Counted from the first letter of the stretch, positions 1-9,507 are shown. The stretch: 64,000 nucleotides of DNA from Archangium gephyra (GCA_003243425.1 QFQP01000015.1:1-64000), one strand, 5' to 3'. Made by a program: numbers and translations. The notes: generated from the letters alone by a model not told the origin.

Positions 1-208
1 CTCACCCAGGCTTCGTGAAGCTCGGCGTTCGGCGGTCAGACACCACGGTCCTGACGGGGTTATCTGACCACCGAAGCCCCACCAGCGTCGGTTGCGTGAC
101 CTCGTCGGCGCCGCGGGGCCTGTTCGACGCGAGCAGGGCCTGAACCCTTTCGCATCCGTCACCTCATGGGCTGCCTCCTGCCAGCCCGCCACGCGCTCCG
201 GCGGAGCA
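1..208. other. No gene recognised; one inverted repeat
   Basis: I see no supportable coding region downstream of the monooxygenase stop. Positions 34-40 (GGTCAGA) and 63-69 (TCTGACC) form a perfect 7-bp inverted repeat with a 22-base spacer. It could be part of a terminator or an operator for something beyond the window, but there is no T-run and it may be chance. Confidence 0.4.
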
Positions 209-1717
209 TCACCCGTTCGTCGCCAGAGAAACGACCGCCGCGTCACTCACACGCGCGTCAGGCATCTCGAGCTTCACGTGCAGCGGCTCGACCTTCGACG
301 TCAGGCTCCTGAACGCGAACGTCGCTCCCGGGAACAACGTGCGGTTCTTGCCGCGCTCGTCGAGGTACCAGCTCGCACAGCCGCTCGCCCAGATGGAGCC
401 GGGGAAGCGCGCCTGAATCATCTCGTTGTATTCGCGCGTGGCGTCTTCACGCGGCTCAATGGCGCGGGCACCGGACGCGTCGAGCGCGTCGAAGTGCTGC
501 ATCACGAACTCGAGCTGCGATTCGATCATGTAGACCATCGAGTTGTGACCGAGGCCCGTGTTCGGCCCCACGAGCATGAAGAGGTTGGGGAAGCCGGGCA
601 CCGTGGTGCCGCGATACGCCTCGACACCGTTCTTCCAGGCGTCATGGGCGAGGTCGCGACCACCGCGCCCCAGCACCTTCAACTTCGCCAGCGGCGCCGC
701 CACTTCGAAGCCGGTACACCACGCGATGACGTCGCACTTCACTTCGCGCCCATCGACGGTGACGAGCCCGGTGGGCGTCACCTCGCGTACCGCACCCACT
801 TCGAGCTTCACGTTCTCGCGGTTGAACGACGGGTAGTAGTCGTCGCTCAACAGAATGCGTTTGCAGCCCGCGGCGTACTTCGGCGTGAGCGCCTCACGCG
901 TGGCCACGTCATTCACCTGCCTGGCGATGTGCCGCCGGCCCAGCCACTCGGCGATGCGCAGCAACTTCGGGTGCGTGGTGAACGCGCCGACGCGCGACTC
1001 GAGCAACGCGTAGATGCGCGCGCGGTTGAGCACCAGCAGCACCGGGAACACGCGGTACAGCCACTGCATCACGCGTGAAATCGGCTTGTCGTGGCGCGGC
1101 ACCACCCACGCGGGTGTGCGCTGAAACACCGTCACTTCCCCAGCGACCTTCGCGAGCTCCGGCAACACCTGAATCGCCGAAGCGCCGGTGCCGACCAGCG
1201 CCACACGCTTGCCGCGCAGCTCGACGGTCGGGTCCCACTGCGCGGAGTGCAGCTGCGGCCCCGCGAAGACTTCACGGTTCGCGACCTCGGGATACTTCGG
1301 GTGATGCAGGCCACCCACGCCGAGCACCAGGTGCCGCGCGCGCCAGGTCTCACCGGTCGTCGTCGACACCGTCCACGTGGCGCTCTTCTCGTCGTACGCG
1401 CACGCGCCCACTTCGACGCCGAAGCGGCAGTGCGGGAGCACCTGCTCGTCGGCCGCGACGCGCTCCATGTACGCGAGGATCTCCGGCTGCGCCGAGAAGT
1501 GGTGACTCCACGCCGGGTTCAGCGCGAACGAGAAGGAATAGAGGTGCGACGGCACGTCACACGCGCAGCCCGGGTAGCGGTTCTCGCGCCACGTGCCACC
1601 GACCCCTTCGCCCTTCTCGAGCAACACCCAGCTGCGGCGACCTTCACGTTGCAGCCGCACCGCCATACCCAGCCCCGAAAAGCCGGCGCCGATGATGACG
1701 ACGTCGAGCAACTTCAT
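209..1717 (-). CDS. Flavin-containing (Baeyer-Villiger-type) monooxygenase
   Basis: Predicted FAD/NADPH-dependent monooxygenase of 502 residues. Residues 10-15 (GAGFSG) are the FAD Rossmann glycine motif, 176-181 (GTGASA) the NADPH motif, and between them residues 151-161 (FAGPQLHSAQW) fit the Baeyer-Villiger fingerprint FxGxxxHxxxW. Substrate cannot be read from sequence; ketones or other soft nucleophiles are typical of the family. I place the start at the ATG overlapping the upstream gene stop by 4 bp (ATGA), preceded by GAAGG; an ATG eight codons further upstream is possible. It forms an operon with the PF10118-like hydrolase, a common pairing in actinobacteria and proteobacteria for lipid or hydrophobic ketone metabolism (inference). 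Confidence 0.88.
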   Translation of the reverse strand: MKLLDVVIIGAGFSGLGMAVRLQREGRRSWVLLEKGEGVGGTWRENRYPGCACDVPSHLYSFSFALNPAWSHHFSAQPEILAYMERVAADEQVLPHCRFGVEVGACAYDEKSATWTVSTTTGETWRARHLVLGVGGLHHPKYPEVANREVFAGPQLHSAQWDPTVELRGKRVALVGTGASAIQVLPELAKVAGEVTVFQRTPAWVVPRHDKPISRVMQWLYRVFPVLLVLNRARIYALLESRVGAFTTHPKLLRIAEWLGRRHIARQVNDVATREALTPKYAAGCKRILLSDDYYPSFNRENVKLEVGAVREVTPTGLVTVDGREVKCDVIAWCTGFEVAAPLAKLKVLGRGGRDLAHDAWKNGVEAYRGTTVPGFPNLFMLVGPNTGLGHNSMVYMIESQLEFVMQHFDALDASGARAIEPREDATREYNEMIQARFPGSIWASGCASWYLDERGKNRTLFPGATFAFRSLTSKVEPLHVKLEMPDARVSDAAVVSLATNG

Positions 1718-2511
1718 GCGGCCTTCAACGTGCGTTTCCATGACTCGATGAGCTCACCACCTCCGCGGTTGGCAGGGTGAAAGTCCCGCGCGAAGTACGA
1801 GAGGTACGGCCTCACCAGCGAGCCCAGCCCCGACGGCTCGACCCACTGGAAGCGGAAGAGCTTCCACCACTCGCGGAAGTTCAAGAGGTCACCGCGCTTG
1901 AACATGAAGACCACGGTGTTGAGCGCCACCATGTTCCAGAAGAAGAACGTGACGAGCACCATGATGCGCGAGCGTTCGAACCACGTGCCGCCGACGGCCT
2001 GGTAGACGTCGAAGGCCACGCTGCGGTGCTCGTTCTCTTCTGCCGCGTGCCAGCGCCAGAGCCCGGTCATCGCCGGGTGCGCGCCCTCGAGCACGTCGGG
2101 CCGCCCGAGAATGAACTCACCCATGAGCGACGTGAAGTGCTCGAGGGCCGCCGTCACCGCGAGCTGCTTGCGCGGGTTCAACACCTTCGTGGCCAGCCCC
2201 AGAATGCGCTCGACGTTCTTCTCGAGCGCGGCGATGGGCAGGCCGAAGCGCGCGAGGCGGTCGTTGTAGGCGACGTGTTCGCGGCCGTGAAAACCCTCCT
2301 GCGCGCAGAAGGCGGCGACGTCTTTCTTCAGCTGCTGATCCGTGAGCTGCGGCGCGAAGTGGCGCACCGACTTCACGAAGAAGGTCTCGCCTTTCGGAAA
2401 GAAGATGGAGAGCTCGTCCCAGTACGCGGTGACTGCGCGGCCAGCCGGGTGCCAGTCGCGCGGCGCGTCGTCGATGGGAAAGCGGAAGTCGCGAACTTCG
2501 ATGTCCGTCAT
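1714..2511 (-). CDS. Metal-dependent hydrolase, PF10118-like
   Basis: A 265-residue protein resembling the predicted metal-dependent hydrolase family PF10118 (COG3687). It has several clustered His/Glu residues in helical context: FHGREH near the middle and AAEENEH further on, fitting a helical di-metal site, plus a hydrophobic stretch (ILV/F/W-rich) near residue 180. The start is chosen at ATG 2511 because the family begins with an N-terminal block like IEVRDFRFP; longer in-frame starts up to 2652 would run into the promoter region of the divergent kinase. Translationally coupled (ATGA) to the monooxygenase. Exact reaction unknown. Confidence 0.75.
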   Translation of the reverse strand: MTDIEVRDFRFPIDDAPRDWHPAGRAVTAYWDELSIFFPKGETFFVKSVRHFAPQLTDQQLKKDVAAFCAQEGFHGREHVAYNDRLARFGLPIAALEKNVERILGLATKVLNPRKQLAVTAALEHFTSLMGEFILGRPDVLEGAHPAMTGLWRWHAAEENEHRSVAFDVYQAVGGTWFERSRIMVLVTFFFWNMVALNTVVFMFKRGDLLNFREWWKLFRFQWVEPSGLGSLVRPYLSYFARDFHPANRGGGELIESWKRTLKAA

Positions 2512-2759
2512 GGGGTGAACCATGCGCCAGTCGTGGCCACGACTCACGTCAGCGCCGCTGCGACGCGGTGCCAGCGTGTTGTCTTCGCGGGCCAGCCCGG
2601 CCGTCGCGCCAGACACCCGCTCGTGTGGAGCCATCATGTCGAAGGCGGTCATCGACGTCGCGTGGGAGACGTGCGCGCGCGCAGAAACCCGACGAGCGGT
2701 CGACTCCGCAAGACGAGGCGGGGTGCAACGCGCGATGCATCCCGGTACGACCTGCGCTG

Positions 2760-3836
2760 ATGTCGACCCCCGTGAATCGCACGCGACGACTCGGCATGGC
2801 GGTGGCGATGGCGCTCGTGCTGGCGCTGCTGCCGCACGTCGGTTGGTACGTCATCAACCGCGACGTACCGCGCTTCTGGTCGGCGTTGACGCTGCTGGCC
2901 TTCGAGCTCCCGTTGCAGTGGCTCGCGCTCACCGCGCTCTTCAACCGCGCCCAGAAGACGCAGCACGAAGGCACGCGATTGCTGTTGCTCGGGGTGCTGG
3001 TGAGCGCGGGCATCGGCCTCGGCACGAGCCTCGTGTTCTACGCCGCGGCCGTGGCGTTCCCGGATCTCGGGCTGCGCCTGAGCTCGACCAAGCCCCTCGA
3101 GCTCAGCCGCGTGCTCCTCTTCGGTCTCACGCAGGGCGTGACGCACTTCGGGTTGTGGGCGCTGGCGTTCCTGCTGCCGGTCGCGCTCGAAGACGTGCGC
3201 ATTCGCCTGCTGCAGACCGAGAAGCTCAAGCTCGAAGCCGAACAACTGCAGACCGCGGCAGAGTTGGACCGGCTGCGCTCCAACCTTCAACCGCACTTCC
3301 TGCTCAACACGCTCAACGCCATCGCCGGGCTGGTGACGGAAGAGCCGAAGCAGGCGCGGCAGCTGCTCGCGGCGCTCGGTGACCTGCTGCGTGACGCGCT
3401 TCAGGACCAACGCGAGCTCGAACAGCTCTCGGCGCAGGTGAACTGGTTGCAGCGCTACGCGCAGATCCTCGAAGCGCGGCACCGGGGTGACCTCGGCTTC
3501 GAGTGGCACATCGGCAGCGGCACCGGAGAGCTGCTGTTGCCGAGGCTGCTGTTGCAACCGCTCGTCGAGAACGCGGTGAAGCACGGCGCGCTCAAGCACG
3601 TCGGCGGCCCCGGGCACATCACCGTGCGCACCAGCATCGAGGGTGATCAACTGCAGTGCGACATCGAAGACAACGGGCCCGGCTTCATCGGTGAAGCGAA
3701 ACGTGAAGGCGGGTTCGGCGTCGAGTCGGTGCGGCGGCGCGTGCAGCTCCGCTACGGAGAAAAGGCGTCCGTGCGCATCGAAGCCATTCCCGGTGGAACG
3801 CGGGCGCGCGTACAGGTGCCCAGGGAGCGCGTGTGA
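2760..3836 (+). CDS. LytS-type sensor histidine kinase
   Basis: Membrane histidine kinase of 358 residues. About four membrane segments lie at roughly residues 12-30, 41-61, 73-98 and 118-142, followed by a coiled-coil linker and a His_kinase (PF06580) domain with phospho-acceptor H179 in LQPHFLLNT. The ATPase N-box appears as LVENAVKHG and the G-box as DNGPGF. Start at ATG 2760 gives a natural membrane N-terminus; upstream in-frame sequence is Arg/Pro-rich and lies in the divergent promoter region. Its stop overlaps the regulator start by 4 bp (GTGA), so the two form a cognate LytS/LytR (AgrC/AlgZ-like) pair. The signal is unknown because no periplasmic sensor domain is visible. Confidence 0.9.
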   Translation: MSTPVNRTRRLGMAVAMALVLALLPHVGWYVINRDVPRFWSALTLLAFELPLQWLALTALFNRAQKTQHEGTRLLLLGVLVSAGIGLGTSLVFYAAAVAFPDLGLRLSSTKPLELSRVLLFGLTQGVTHFGLWALAFLLPVALEDVRIRLLQTEKLKLEAEQLQTAAELDRLRSNLQPHFLLNTLNAIAGLVTEEPKQARQLLAALGDLLRDALQDQRELEQLSAQVNWLQRYAQILEARHRGDLGFEWHIGSGTGELLLPRLLLQPLVENAVKHGALKHVGGPGHITVRTSIEGDQLQCDIEDNGPGFIGEAKREGGFGVESVRRRVQLRYGEKASVRIEAIPGGTRARVQVPRERV

Positions 3837-4600
3837 ATCGACTTCGTGCGTTGGTGTTGGAAGACGAGTGGCCCGCGCGGAACTACCTCGTCGAGTTGAT
3901 CCACGGCTCGGGGCTCGCGCAGGTGGTCGGCGCGGTGGCGACCGAAGCCGAGGCGCGTGAAGCGTTGTTGCCGTCGTCGGGCCTGGCGGTCGACGTGGCG
4001 TTCATCGACGTGCAGCTGGCGCGTGGTGGTGACGCCGCCGGGCTCGACGTGGCGCGTGCGGCAGCGGCGACGAATGCCGACGTGCAGGTGGTGTTGGCGA
4101 CGGCGTTCGAACAGCACGCGCTCGAGGCGTTCAAGCTGGGCGCGGTCGACTACCTGCTCAAGCCGTTCTCGGAAGAGCGGGTGACGCAGTGTCTGACGCG
4201 CATTCAGCAGCGCCGGGCGCCACGGGCGCCGAACTTCACCGACCGCATCGTGGCGCGACGAAAGAAGAGCCTGGTGTTCCTCGAGCCGAAGGAGATCTGG
4301 GCCTTCGAAGCGGCGGAGCGGCTCACCTTCGTGCACACGAAGCTGGGCAGGTTCGACATGGACCTCTCGTTGAGCTCCATCGAGCAGTCGCTGGGCGCGG
4401 TGGTCACCCGCGTGCATCGCAACTGGCTGGTGAACGCGTCGCACATCAAGGAGCTCTCACGTGATGACGCGGAGACGTCGCTCTTCGTCGGGGAGACGCT
4501 GACTGAGGGTGGCATCGGCGTTCGGGTGCCGGTGGCGCGAGATCGCAGTCACGAGGTCCGCGAGATGCTGCTCGAGAACGCGACCGGGCTTCGACGCTGA
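3833..4600 (+). CDS. LytTR-family response regulator
   Basis: Response regulator of 255 residues. An N-terminal receiver has the acidic pair near residues 10-11 (LEDE), phospho-acceptor D59 in FIDV and the switch lysine in LLKPF. The C-terminal LytTR DNA-binding domain (about 150-250) includes the FVHTKLGRF and VHRNWLVN patterns of the fold. GTG start overlaps the kinase stop by 4 bp. It presumably controls genes through LytTR direct-repeat sites, which I could not locate here. Confidence 0.9.
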   Translation: MNRLRALVLEDEWPARNYLVELIHGSGLAQVVGAVATEAEAREALLPSSGLAVDVAFIDVQLARGGDAAGLDVARAAAATNADVQVVLATAFEQHALEAFKLGAVDYLLKPFSEERVTQCLTRIQQRRAPRAPNFTDRIVARRKKSLVFLEPKEIWAFEAAERLTFVHTKLGRFDMDLSLSSIEQSLGAVVTRVHRNWLVNASHIKELSRDDAETSLFVGETLTEGGIGVRVPVARDRSHEVREMLLENATGLRR

Positions 4601-4725
4601 GCCAAGCCTGAGAGGGCGCGGTGGGCGAAGAATTCGCGCTCTGCAGGCCGGTGGCGTTCACTGCGCGTCGTGCCCGCGCGCCGGTCTGCGACGAGCAAGG
4701 TCGAAACCATCAGCCCGGCTTCCAT

Positions 4726-5994
4726 TCAGGCCAGCTTCCGTCGGAACGCCTCACGCTCGAGGGCTTCGCGGTGCTGCGGTGCGGCCACGCTGATCAACTG
4801 CTGCACTCTGCGTCTCAACGAGTGCGCATACAGGTCCGCGACGCCGTGCTCCGTCACCACGTAGCGAACGTGCGCACGCGACGTGACCACCCCGGCACCC
4901 GGCTTCAACGCCGACACAATCCGGCTCTCGCCCTTCGAGGTCGTCGACGGCAACGCGATGATGGCCTTCCCGCCGGGCGACAACGTCGCGCCGCGAATGA
5001 AGTCCATCTGCCCACCGACACCCGAGAACACGCGCTCACCAATCGAATCGGCGACCACCTGCCCCGTGAAGTCGACCTCGATGGCCGAGTTGATCGCCGT
5101 CATCTTCGGCTGCTGACGAATCACCGACGTGTCGTTCACGTACCCGCAGTCACGCAGCTCGACCGACGGGTTGTCGTTCACGAACTCGTACAACTTCGGC
5201 GAGCCGTTCACGAAGCTGGCGACGGTGCGCCCGCGCTGGAGCACCTTCTTCTCGTTGGTCACCACGCCAGAGGTGATCAACGGCAGCACGCCGTCACTGA
5301 ACATCTCGGTGTGAATGCCGAGCGCGCGGTGTGAACGCAGCTCCTTCAACACCGCGTCGGGGATCGCGCCGATGCCCATCTGCAACGTCGCGCCGTCTTC
5401 CACGAGCGCCGCGACCTGCGTGCCGATGGCCTTCTGCACGCGGTCCGGCTCGATGACACCGTGACCGAACAGCGGCGCGTCGACCGACACCATCGCGGCG
5501 AACCTCGAGCTGTGCACGCCCGCATCACCCAGGGTGCGCGGCATGCGCGGGTTCACCTGCGCGATGACGACCTTCGCCATCTGCACCGCCGCCAACGTCG
5601 CGTCGACCGACACGCCGAGGCTCACGAAGCCATGTGCATCAGGCGGGCTCACGTGCACGAGCGCCGCGTCCAACGGCATCACGCCTTCGCGGAACAGCCG
5701 CGGAATCTCCGAGAGGAAAATGGGCGTGTAGTCCGCGCGGCCTTCACTCACCGCCGCGCGCAGGTTCGAGCCGACGAAGAACGCGTTGGGCCGAAAGGCC
5801 TTCGCGCACTCCGGCCTGGCGAACGGCGCGTCACCCTCGAGGTGCAGGTGCACCGTCTCGACGTTCTCGAGCTGATCCGCCCGCGCCGCGAGCGCCTCCA
5901 ACAACACCTGCGGCGTCGCCGCCTGGCCCTGCACGAACACGCGCATGCCGCTCTCGATGTGCTGCACGGCCTCGGCCGCGGTGACGTACTTCAC
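4726..5994 (-). CDS. Acetyl-CoA hydrolase/transferase (4-hydroxybutyrate CoA-transferase-like)
   Basis: A 422-residue CoA-transferase of the acetyl-CoA hydrolase/4-hydroxybutyrate CoA-transferase class, at the usual family length. Diagnostic blocks include the Glu-bearing segment IHTEMFSDG (candidate catalytic glutamate that forms the glutamyl-CoA thioester) and the CoA-binding stretch GVGGQMDFIRGA. It would move CoA between short-chain acyl-CoAs and carboxylates in the cytoplasm. Start is a GTG that overlaps the upstream EVE gene stop (GTGA); the frame stays open far upstream but that part is antisense to nothing conserved and lies inside the EVE gene. Confidence 0.9.
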   Translation of the reverse strand: MKYVTAAEAVQHIESGMRVFVQGQAATPQVLLEALAARADQLENVETVHLHLEGDAPFARPECAKAFRPNAFFVGSNLRAAVSEGRADYTPIFLSEIPRLFREGVMPLDAALVHVSPPDAHGFVSLGVSVDATLAAVQMAKVVIAQVNPRMPRTLGDAGVHSSRFAAMVSVDAPLFGHGVIEPDRVQKAIGTQVAALVEDGATLQMGIGAIPDAVLKELRSHRALGIHTEMFSDGVLPLITSGVVTNEKKVLQRGRTVASFVNGSPKLYEFVNDNPSVELRDCGYVNDTSVIRQQPKMTAINSAIEVDFTGQVVADSIGERVFSGVGGQMDFIRGATLSPGGKAIIALPSTTSKGESRIVSALKPGAGVVTSRAHVRYVVTEHGVADLYAHSLRRRVQQLISVAAPQHREALEREAFRRKLA

Positions 5995-6467
5995 GCCTTC
6001 ACCTTCGAGCCCGCGAGCTTGAGCACGCGCGCGAAGTGCTCCGGCGCCACCGGCATCACCGACAACCGCTGGCCCTTCGCGAGCAGCGGCATTCCCGTCA
6101 ACGACGGGTCGGCCTTGAGCACGTCGAGCGGGATCAACTTCGCGAACTTCTCGACGAAAGAGAGCTGCGCCATCACCCAACGCGGCTCGGCCTTGTCGCT
6201 GGTGGCGTCGTAGTACTCGCTCTTCTTGTCGAACTGCGTGGGGTCGGGCAGCGGCGCGCCGTGCACCTTCGCGAGGCCGGCCACACCCGAAGGCTCGGCG
6301 TTCGAGTGGTAATAGAGGACGAGGTCGCCTTCCTGCATCGAGTCACGCATGAAGTTGCGCGCGGTGTAGTTGCGTACGCCGGTCCAGCCGGTGTGGCCGT
6401 CCTTCTTCAACGCGTCGATGGAATAGACGTCGGGCTCGCTCTTCACCAACCAGTAGCGCTTCGGCAT
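5991..6467 (-). CDS. EVE domain protein
   Basis: Single-domain EVE protein of 158 residues, the full length for bacterial thymocyte-nuclear-protein-1-like members. It opens with RYWLVKSEP and continues with WTGVRNYTARNFMR and LVLYYHSN, the signature blocks of the PUA-like EVE fold, which binds modified bases in DNA or RNA. Translationally coupled to the CoA-transferase. The pairing is probably an operon of convenience; a role in nucleic-acid modification sensing is family knowledge, not shown here. Confidence 0.92.
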   Translation of the reverse strand: MPKRYWLVKSEPDVYSIDALKKDGHTGWTGVRNYTARNFMRDSMQEGDLVLYYHSNAEPSGVAGLAKVHGAPLPDPTQFDKKSEYYDATSDKAEPRWVMAQLSFVEKFAKLIPLDVLKADPSLTGMPLLAKGQRLSVMPVAPEHFARVLKLAGSKVKA

Positions 6468-6504
6468 AGGGCGCGTTGCTTACCAGCGGTCTACGTTCAC
6501 GCGC

Positions 6505-7011
6505 ATGACCAACGTCCTCCGTGCAGCGGCGCTCCTGATGTTCGTGTCGTGTGCAGAACCTGCGTCGACGCTGTGCACCGCGAAGTGGTCCGGAGAGCTG
6601 AGCGGCACCCTCGACTGCACCGACTCCGCGTCGGACGCGTTGCTGGGCCTCGGCGCTTCGCCGTCGTCGCTCGAGTGGCGCGCGGCGGGCGAGAACCAGA
6701 CCTACCAGCTCAACTTTCAGTACCAGGTGCCCAACCCGCCGCAGAGCGCGTACGAGAACGGCGACAGCGATGATCAATTCTGCGCGGTTCGGCTCGACGT
6801 GCTGCCCGTGGGTACGCGGGCCTTCAACGCCAGCACGCGGCCGGCCACGTCGAGCTCACAGGTGCGCGGCAGCTGCAGCATCACGTTCACCTCGAAGACG
6901 GACACTTCCAACGGCGCCACGAAGCGCTACACCGTGCACGGCACCGCGAAGGCGACGCTGCTGCAGACCAACGACGACTCGAAGTCGATTTCACTCGATG
7001 TGACGTTCTGA
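6505..7011 (+). CDS. Putative lipoprotein, unknown function
   Basis: A 168-residue protein with a lipoprotein signal peptide; the lipobox is FVSC at residues about 13-16. The mature part is rich in Ser/Thr and has a few cysteines, suggesting a small secreted beta-rich domain. I do not recognise the family. It lies 15 bp upstream of the DUF2378 gene and could be cotranscribed with it. Confidence 0.75.
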   Translation: MTNVLRAAALLMFVSCAEPASTLCTAKWSGELSGTLDCTDSASDALLGLGASPSSLEWRAAGENQTYQLNFQYQVPNPPQSAYENGDSDDQFCAVRLDVLPVGTRAFNASTRPATSSSQVRGSCSITFTSKTDTSNGATKRYTVHGTAKATLLQTNDDSKSISLDVTF

Positions 7012-7026
7012 AACGGAGCCCGGGGG

Positions 7027-7578
7027 ATGACGCCGAAAGTCGAGGTGGTGCTCAAGAACACCGTGGAGAGCCTGTTCAACGCGATTGGCGAGGAGCGGCG
7101 CTCACCGGAGCTGCTCGCGAAGCTCGAGCGGCACGGGCTGACCTGGCCCAACGTTCCACGCGAAGTGCCGCGCGCGCCGTGGAACGCAGCGCTGCGCGAC
7201 GTCGCCGCGACCTTGTTTCCCGGTGACGACGCAGAGACTGCGCACTTCAAGGTGGGCCGCGCGACGATGGAGCATCTGCGGCAGACGCTGCGCGGCAAGG
7301 CCCAGGCGACGATGGCGCGCGTGCTCGGGCCCCTGCGCGTGCTCGAACACTTCCGCACCACGCTGTCGACGGGCGCGAACTTCAGCGAGACGCGCATCAC
7401 CAGAGAAGGCGAGCGCGCCGTGGCGTTGTGGATCAACGAGACCGGTGAACAGAACCCGGGCTTCTTCGCGGGGCTCCTCACCGCGGCCGTCGAGCTGACC
7501 GGCGCGCAAGACGTGCAGGTGAAGTTGCGGTCGACCTCGACGACGGACGGGGTCGTGTATGCCGTGACGTGGAAGTAG
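7027..7578 (+). CDS. DUF2378 (TIGR02265) myxobacterial family protein
   Basis: A 183-residue protein matching the layout of the DUF2378/TIGR02265 family, a paralogous set almost exclusive to myxobacteria. Visible features are an N-terminal helical half with PREVPRAPW in place of the usual PRxxW block, LFPGDDAETAHFKVGR, then LGPLRVLEHF and the ETRIT beta region. Molecular function is unknown. A purine-rich GGGGG lies just before ATG. This is the strongest taxonomic marker in the window. Confidence 0.82.
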   Translation: MTPKVEVVLKNTVESLFNAIGEERRSPELLAKLERHGLTWPNVPREVPRAPWNAALRDVAATLFPGDDAETAHFKVGRATMEHLRQTLRGKAQATMARVLGPLRVLEHFRTTLSTGANFSETRITREGERAVALWINETGEQNPGFFAGLLTAAVELTGAQDVQVKLRSTSTTDGVVYAVTWK

Positions 7579-7620
7579 CTCGCCCCGCTTCGCCTCGAGA
7601 GGGAGTAGTTGGGGGACGTC

Positions 7621-8850
7621 ATGCCTCGCAGCAAAGAGCTCAGCGCGCAGTTGTTGCTCGATTACCTGGTCGAGCTCGGCAGCGCGTTGATGTCGGCCGG
7701 CTGCCCCACGCATCGCCTCGAGGAGCTGCTGGTCGCGCTCGCTGGTCACGAAGGGCACTTCGCCGACGTGTTCGCGCTGCCCACCGGCCTCTTCATTTCG
7801 CTGCGCACGCCGCAAGGTGAGGCCTCGCTGCTGGCGATGGTGCGCGTCACCACGTGGAGCAACGACCTCGAGCGGCTCGCCGAGCTCGACGAGCTCATGA
7901 ACGCCGTCGCCGACGGCAAGCTCGACATTCCCCAGGCGCGCGTGCGCATTCGGGAGGTGCAGAAGAAGCCACCGGTGTGGGCCGCGCCGTGGATGCTGCT
8001 GGCGGCCATCGCGTCGAGCGCGGGCGCAGCCGTGACCTTCGGCGGTGACCTCATCGACGCGGCCCTCGCCGGAGCGGGCGGGCTCGTGCTGCGGCTCTCG
8101 ATGCTGCGCCTGTCGGCTTCGTCGGGTGTGCGCGTGCTCGAGAACTTCATCGGCGGGCTCGTCGCCGCGTTGACCGCGTGGTTCGCCAGCGTGGTGTGGC
8201 CGGGTCACAGCCGCGAAGTGCTGGTGCTGGCCATCATCATTCAGCTGTTGCCGGGCCTCACGCTGACCGTGGGGCTCTCGGAGCTCACCTACCGGAACCT
8301 GGTGGCCGGCACCGCGCGCGTGATGCACGCCGGCGTGACGCTGCTCTCGCTCATCTTCGGCATCGCGGTGGTGGTGTCCTTCGAGACGTCGCTGGGCGCC
8401 CAGACCACGGCCACCATCGCGCGTGAAGCGGCGCCGTTCGCCGTGCAGCTGCTGGCGCTGCTCTTCGCCTCGTTCGGCTTCGGCGTGATGATGGGCCTGC
8501 CGCCGCGGAGGCTGTTCATCGCCTTCATGTCGGGTGGTCTGGTGTTCGCCATCACCGCGCTCACGCGGCCGCTGCCCACCGCGCACGCGGTGTTCCTCAA
8601 CGCGCTGGTGCTGGGCATCGGCGGCAATCTGTTCGCGCGCGTGACGTCACGGCCAGCGCAGCTCTTTCACATGCCCGGCATGCTGTTGCTGGTGCCCGGC
8701 GCGCTGTCGTTTCGCAGCCTCGACACGCTGCTCGCCGGTGACGCGGTGGTGGGAATCAGGGGCGTGGCCGACGTGATTCTGGTGGCCGTCGCGCTGGTGA
8801 TGGGGCTGCTGGTGGCGAACGTCGCGCTGCCTGCGCGCAAGGTGCTGTGA
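7621..8850 (+). CDS. ThrE-like threonine/serine exporter family protein
   Basis: Membrane protein of 409 residues with the two-part ThrE architecture. An N-terminal cytoplasmic domain (about 1-125; LVELGSALMSAGCPTHRLEELL is split over the typical helix-G-P-T-H motif) is followed by about ten hydrophobic segments. It probably exports small amino acids or related solutes. Start at ATG 7621 is supported by GGGGGA 6-7 bases upstream; a TTG four codons earlier is weaker. Its stop abuts the convergent DUF4124 gene with no intervening base. Confidence 0.85.
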   Translation: MPRSKELSAQLLLDYLVELGSALMSAGCPTHRLEELLVALAGHEGHFADVFALPTGLFISLRTPQGEASLLAMVRVTTWSNDLERLAELDELMNAVADGKLDIPQARVRIREVQKKPPVWAAPWMLLAAIASSAGAAVTFGGDLIDAALAGAGGLVLRLSMLRLSASSGVRVLENFIGGLVAALTAWFASVVWPGHSREVLVLAIIIQLLPGLTLTVGLSELTYRNLVAGTARVMHAGVTLLSLIFGIAVVVSFETSLGAQTTATIAREAAPFAVQLLALLFASFGFGVMMGLPPRRLFIAFMSGGLVFAITALTRPLPTAHAVFLNALVLGIGGNLFARVTSRPAQLFHMPGMLLLVPGALSFRSLDTLLAGDAVVGIRGVADVILVAVALVMGLLVANVALPARKVL

Positions 8851-9504
8851 CTACCAGCCGCGGCGCCACTCGCGCGGAATGCCGTCGTACGAGGCCTGGC
8901 GGTCGAGCTGCTCGAGGTCGGTCTTCGCGTCTTTCAGCTCGACCTGCTTCAACTCGATTTCGCGGTTGATGCGGTCGTACTCGCGGTTCACCTGGCAGTT
9001 GGCCGCGGGCGAATACACGGTGCCGCCGTTCACCACCGTGTACCCGTTCTGGGTGACGACCTGCTGACCGGGCGACGTGGTGATGGGCGCGCCCGGGGCG
9101 TTGCCGACGCGCACCGTACCCACGGGGACGAGCGGCTGCGCGACACACTCGGTGCGCGGAGGCAGCGAGGCCTTCAAGGCGGTGATGGTCTGCTCGAGCG
9201 TGGTGATGCGGCGGTTGGCGGTGACGAAGCGCTCCCGCCAGACCCGCTCATCATTGTTGCTGGCCGGCCGCGAGGGCTGCGCCGCGAGCCCCGGCTGCGC
9301 CGTCGTCTGCACCGGAGCGCTCACCGTCGTGGTGCGCGGCTTCTCGTCGAACAGCAGCGCGTTGCCCTTGCGGTGCCTGGGAGGAACCTGGCTCGGGTCG
9401 TCGGTGTAGTGAACGCCATTCGCGTCCTCCCACGTGTAGACGGTCTGGGCGAACACCGGAGCAGCGACGAGGGCAGCGAGGGCGAGCGCGCGCATGGCGG
9501 CCAT
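8851..9504 (-). CDS. DUF4124-domain exported protein
   Basis: A 217-residue exported protein. The signal peptide ends at about residue 20 (VFAQ), followed directly by a DUF4124-like block YTWEDANGVHYTDDPSQVP, a small beta domain common in proteobacterial envelope proteins. A central region carries coiled-coil-prone helix around ITTLEQTITALKAS and a C-terminal helical segment rich in Glu/Lys. Function unknown. ATG 9504 is preferred over the adjacent GTG; another ATG occurs three codons downstream. Convergent with the exporter at zero spacing. Confidence 0.8.
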   Translation of the reverse strand: MAAMRALALAALVAAPVFAQTVYTWEDANGVHYTDDPSQVPPRHRKGNALLFDEKPRTTTVSAPVQTTAQPGLAAQPSRPASNNDERVWRERFVTANRRITTLEQTITALKASLPPRTECVAQPLVPVGTVRVGNAPGAPITTSPGQQVVTQNGYTVVNGGTVYSPAANCQVNREYDRINREIELKQVELKDAKTDLEQLDRQASYDGIPREWRRGW

Positions 9505-9507
9505 CAC

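Noticed and set aside
92..1078. Long plus-strand open frame opposite the flavin monooxygenase
   Set aside because: Arg/His/Val-rich composition without domains; mirrors the codon use of the monooxygenase gene on the other strand, whose motifs are clear.
7102..8586. 494-codon minus-strand open frame across the DUF2378 and ThrE genes
   Set aside because: It is antisense to two real genes with membrane and family motifs; its His/Arg/Gln-rich composition is typical of GC-rich shadow frames.
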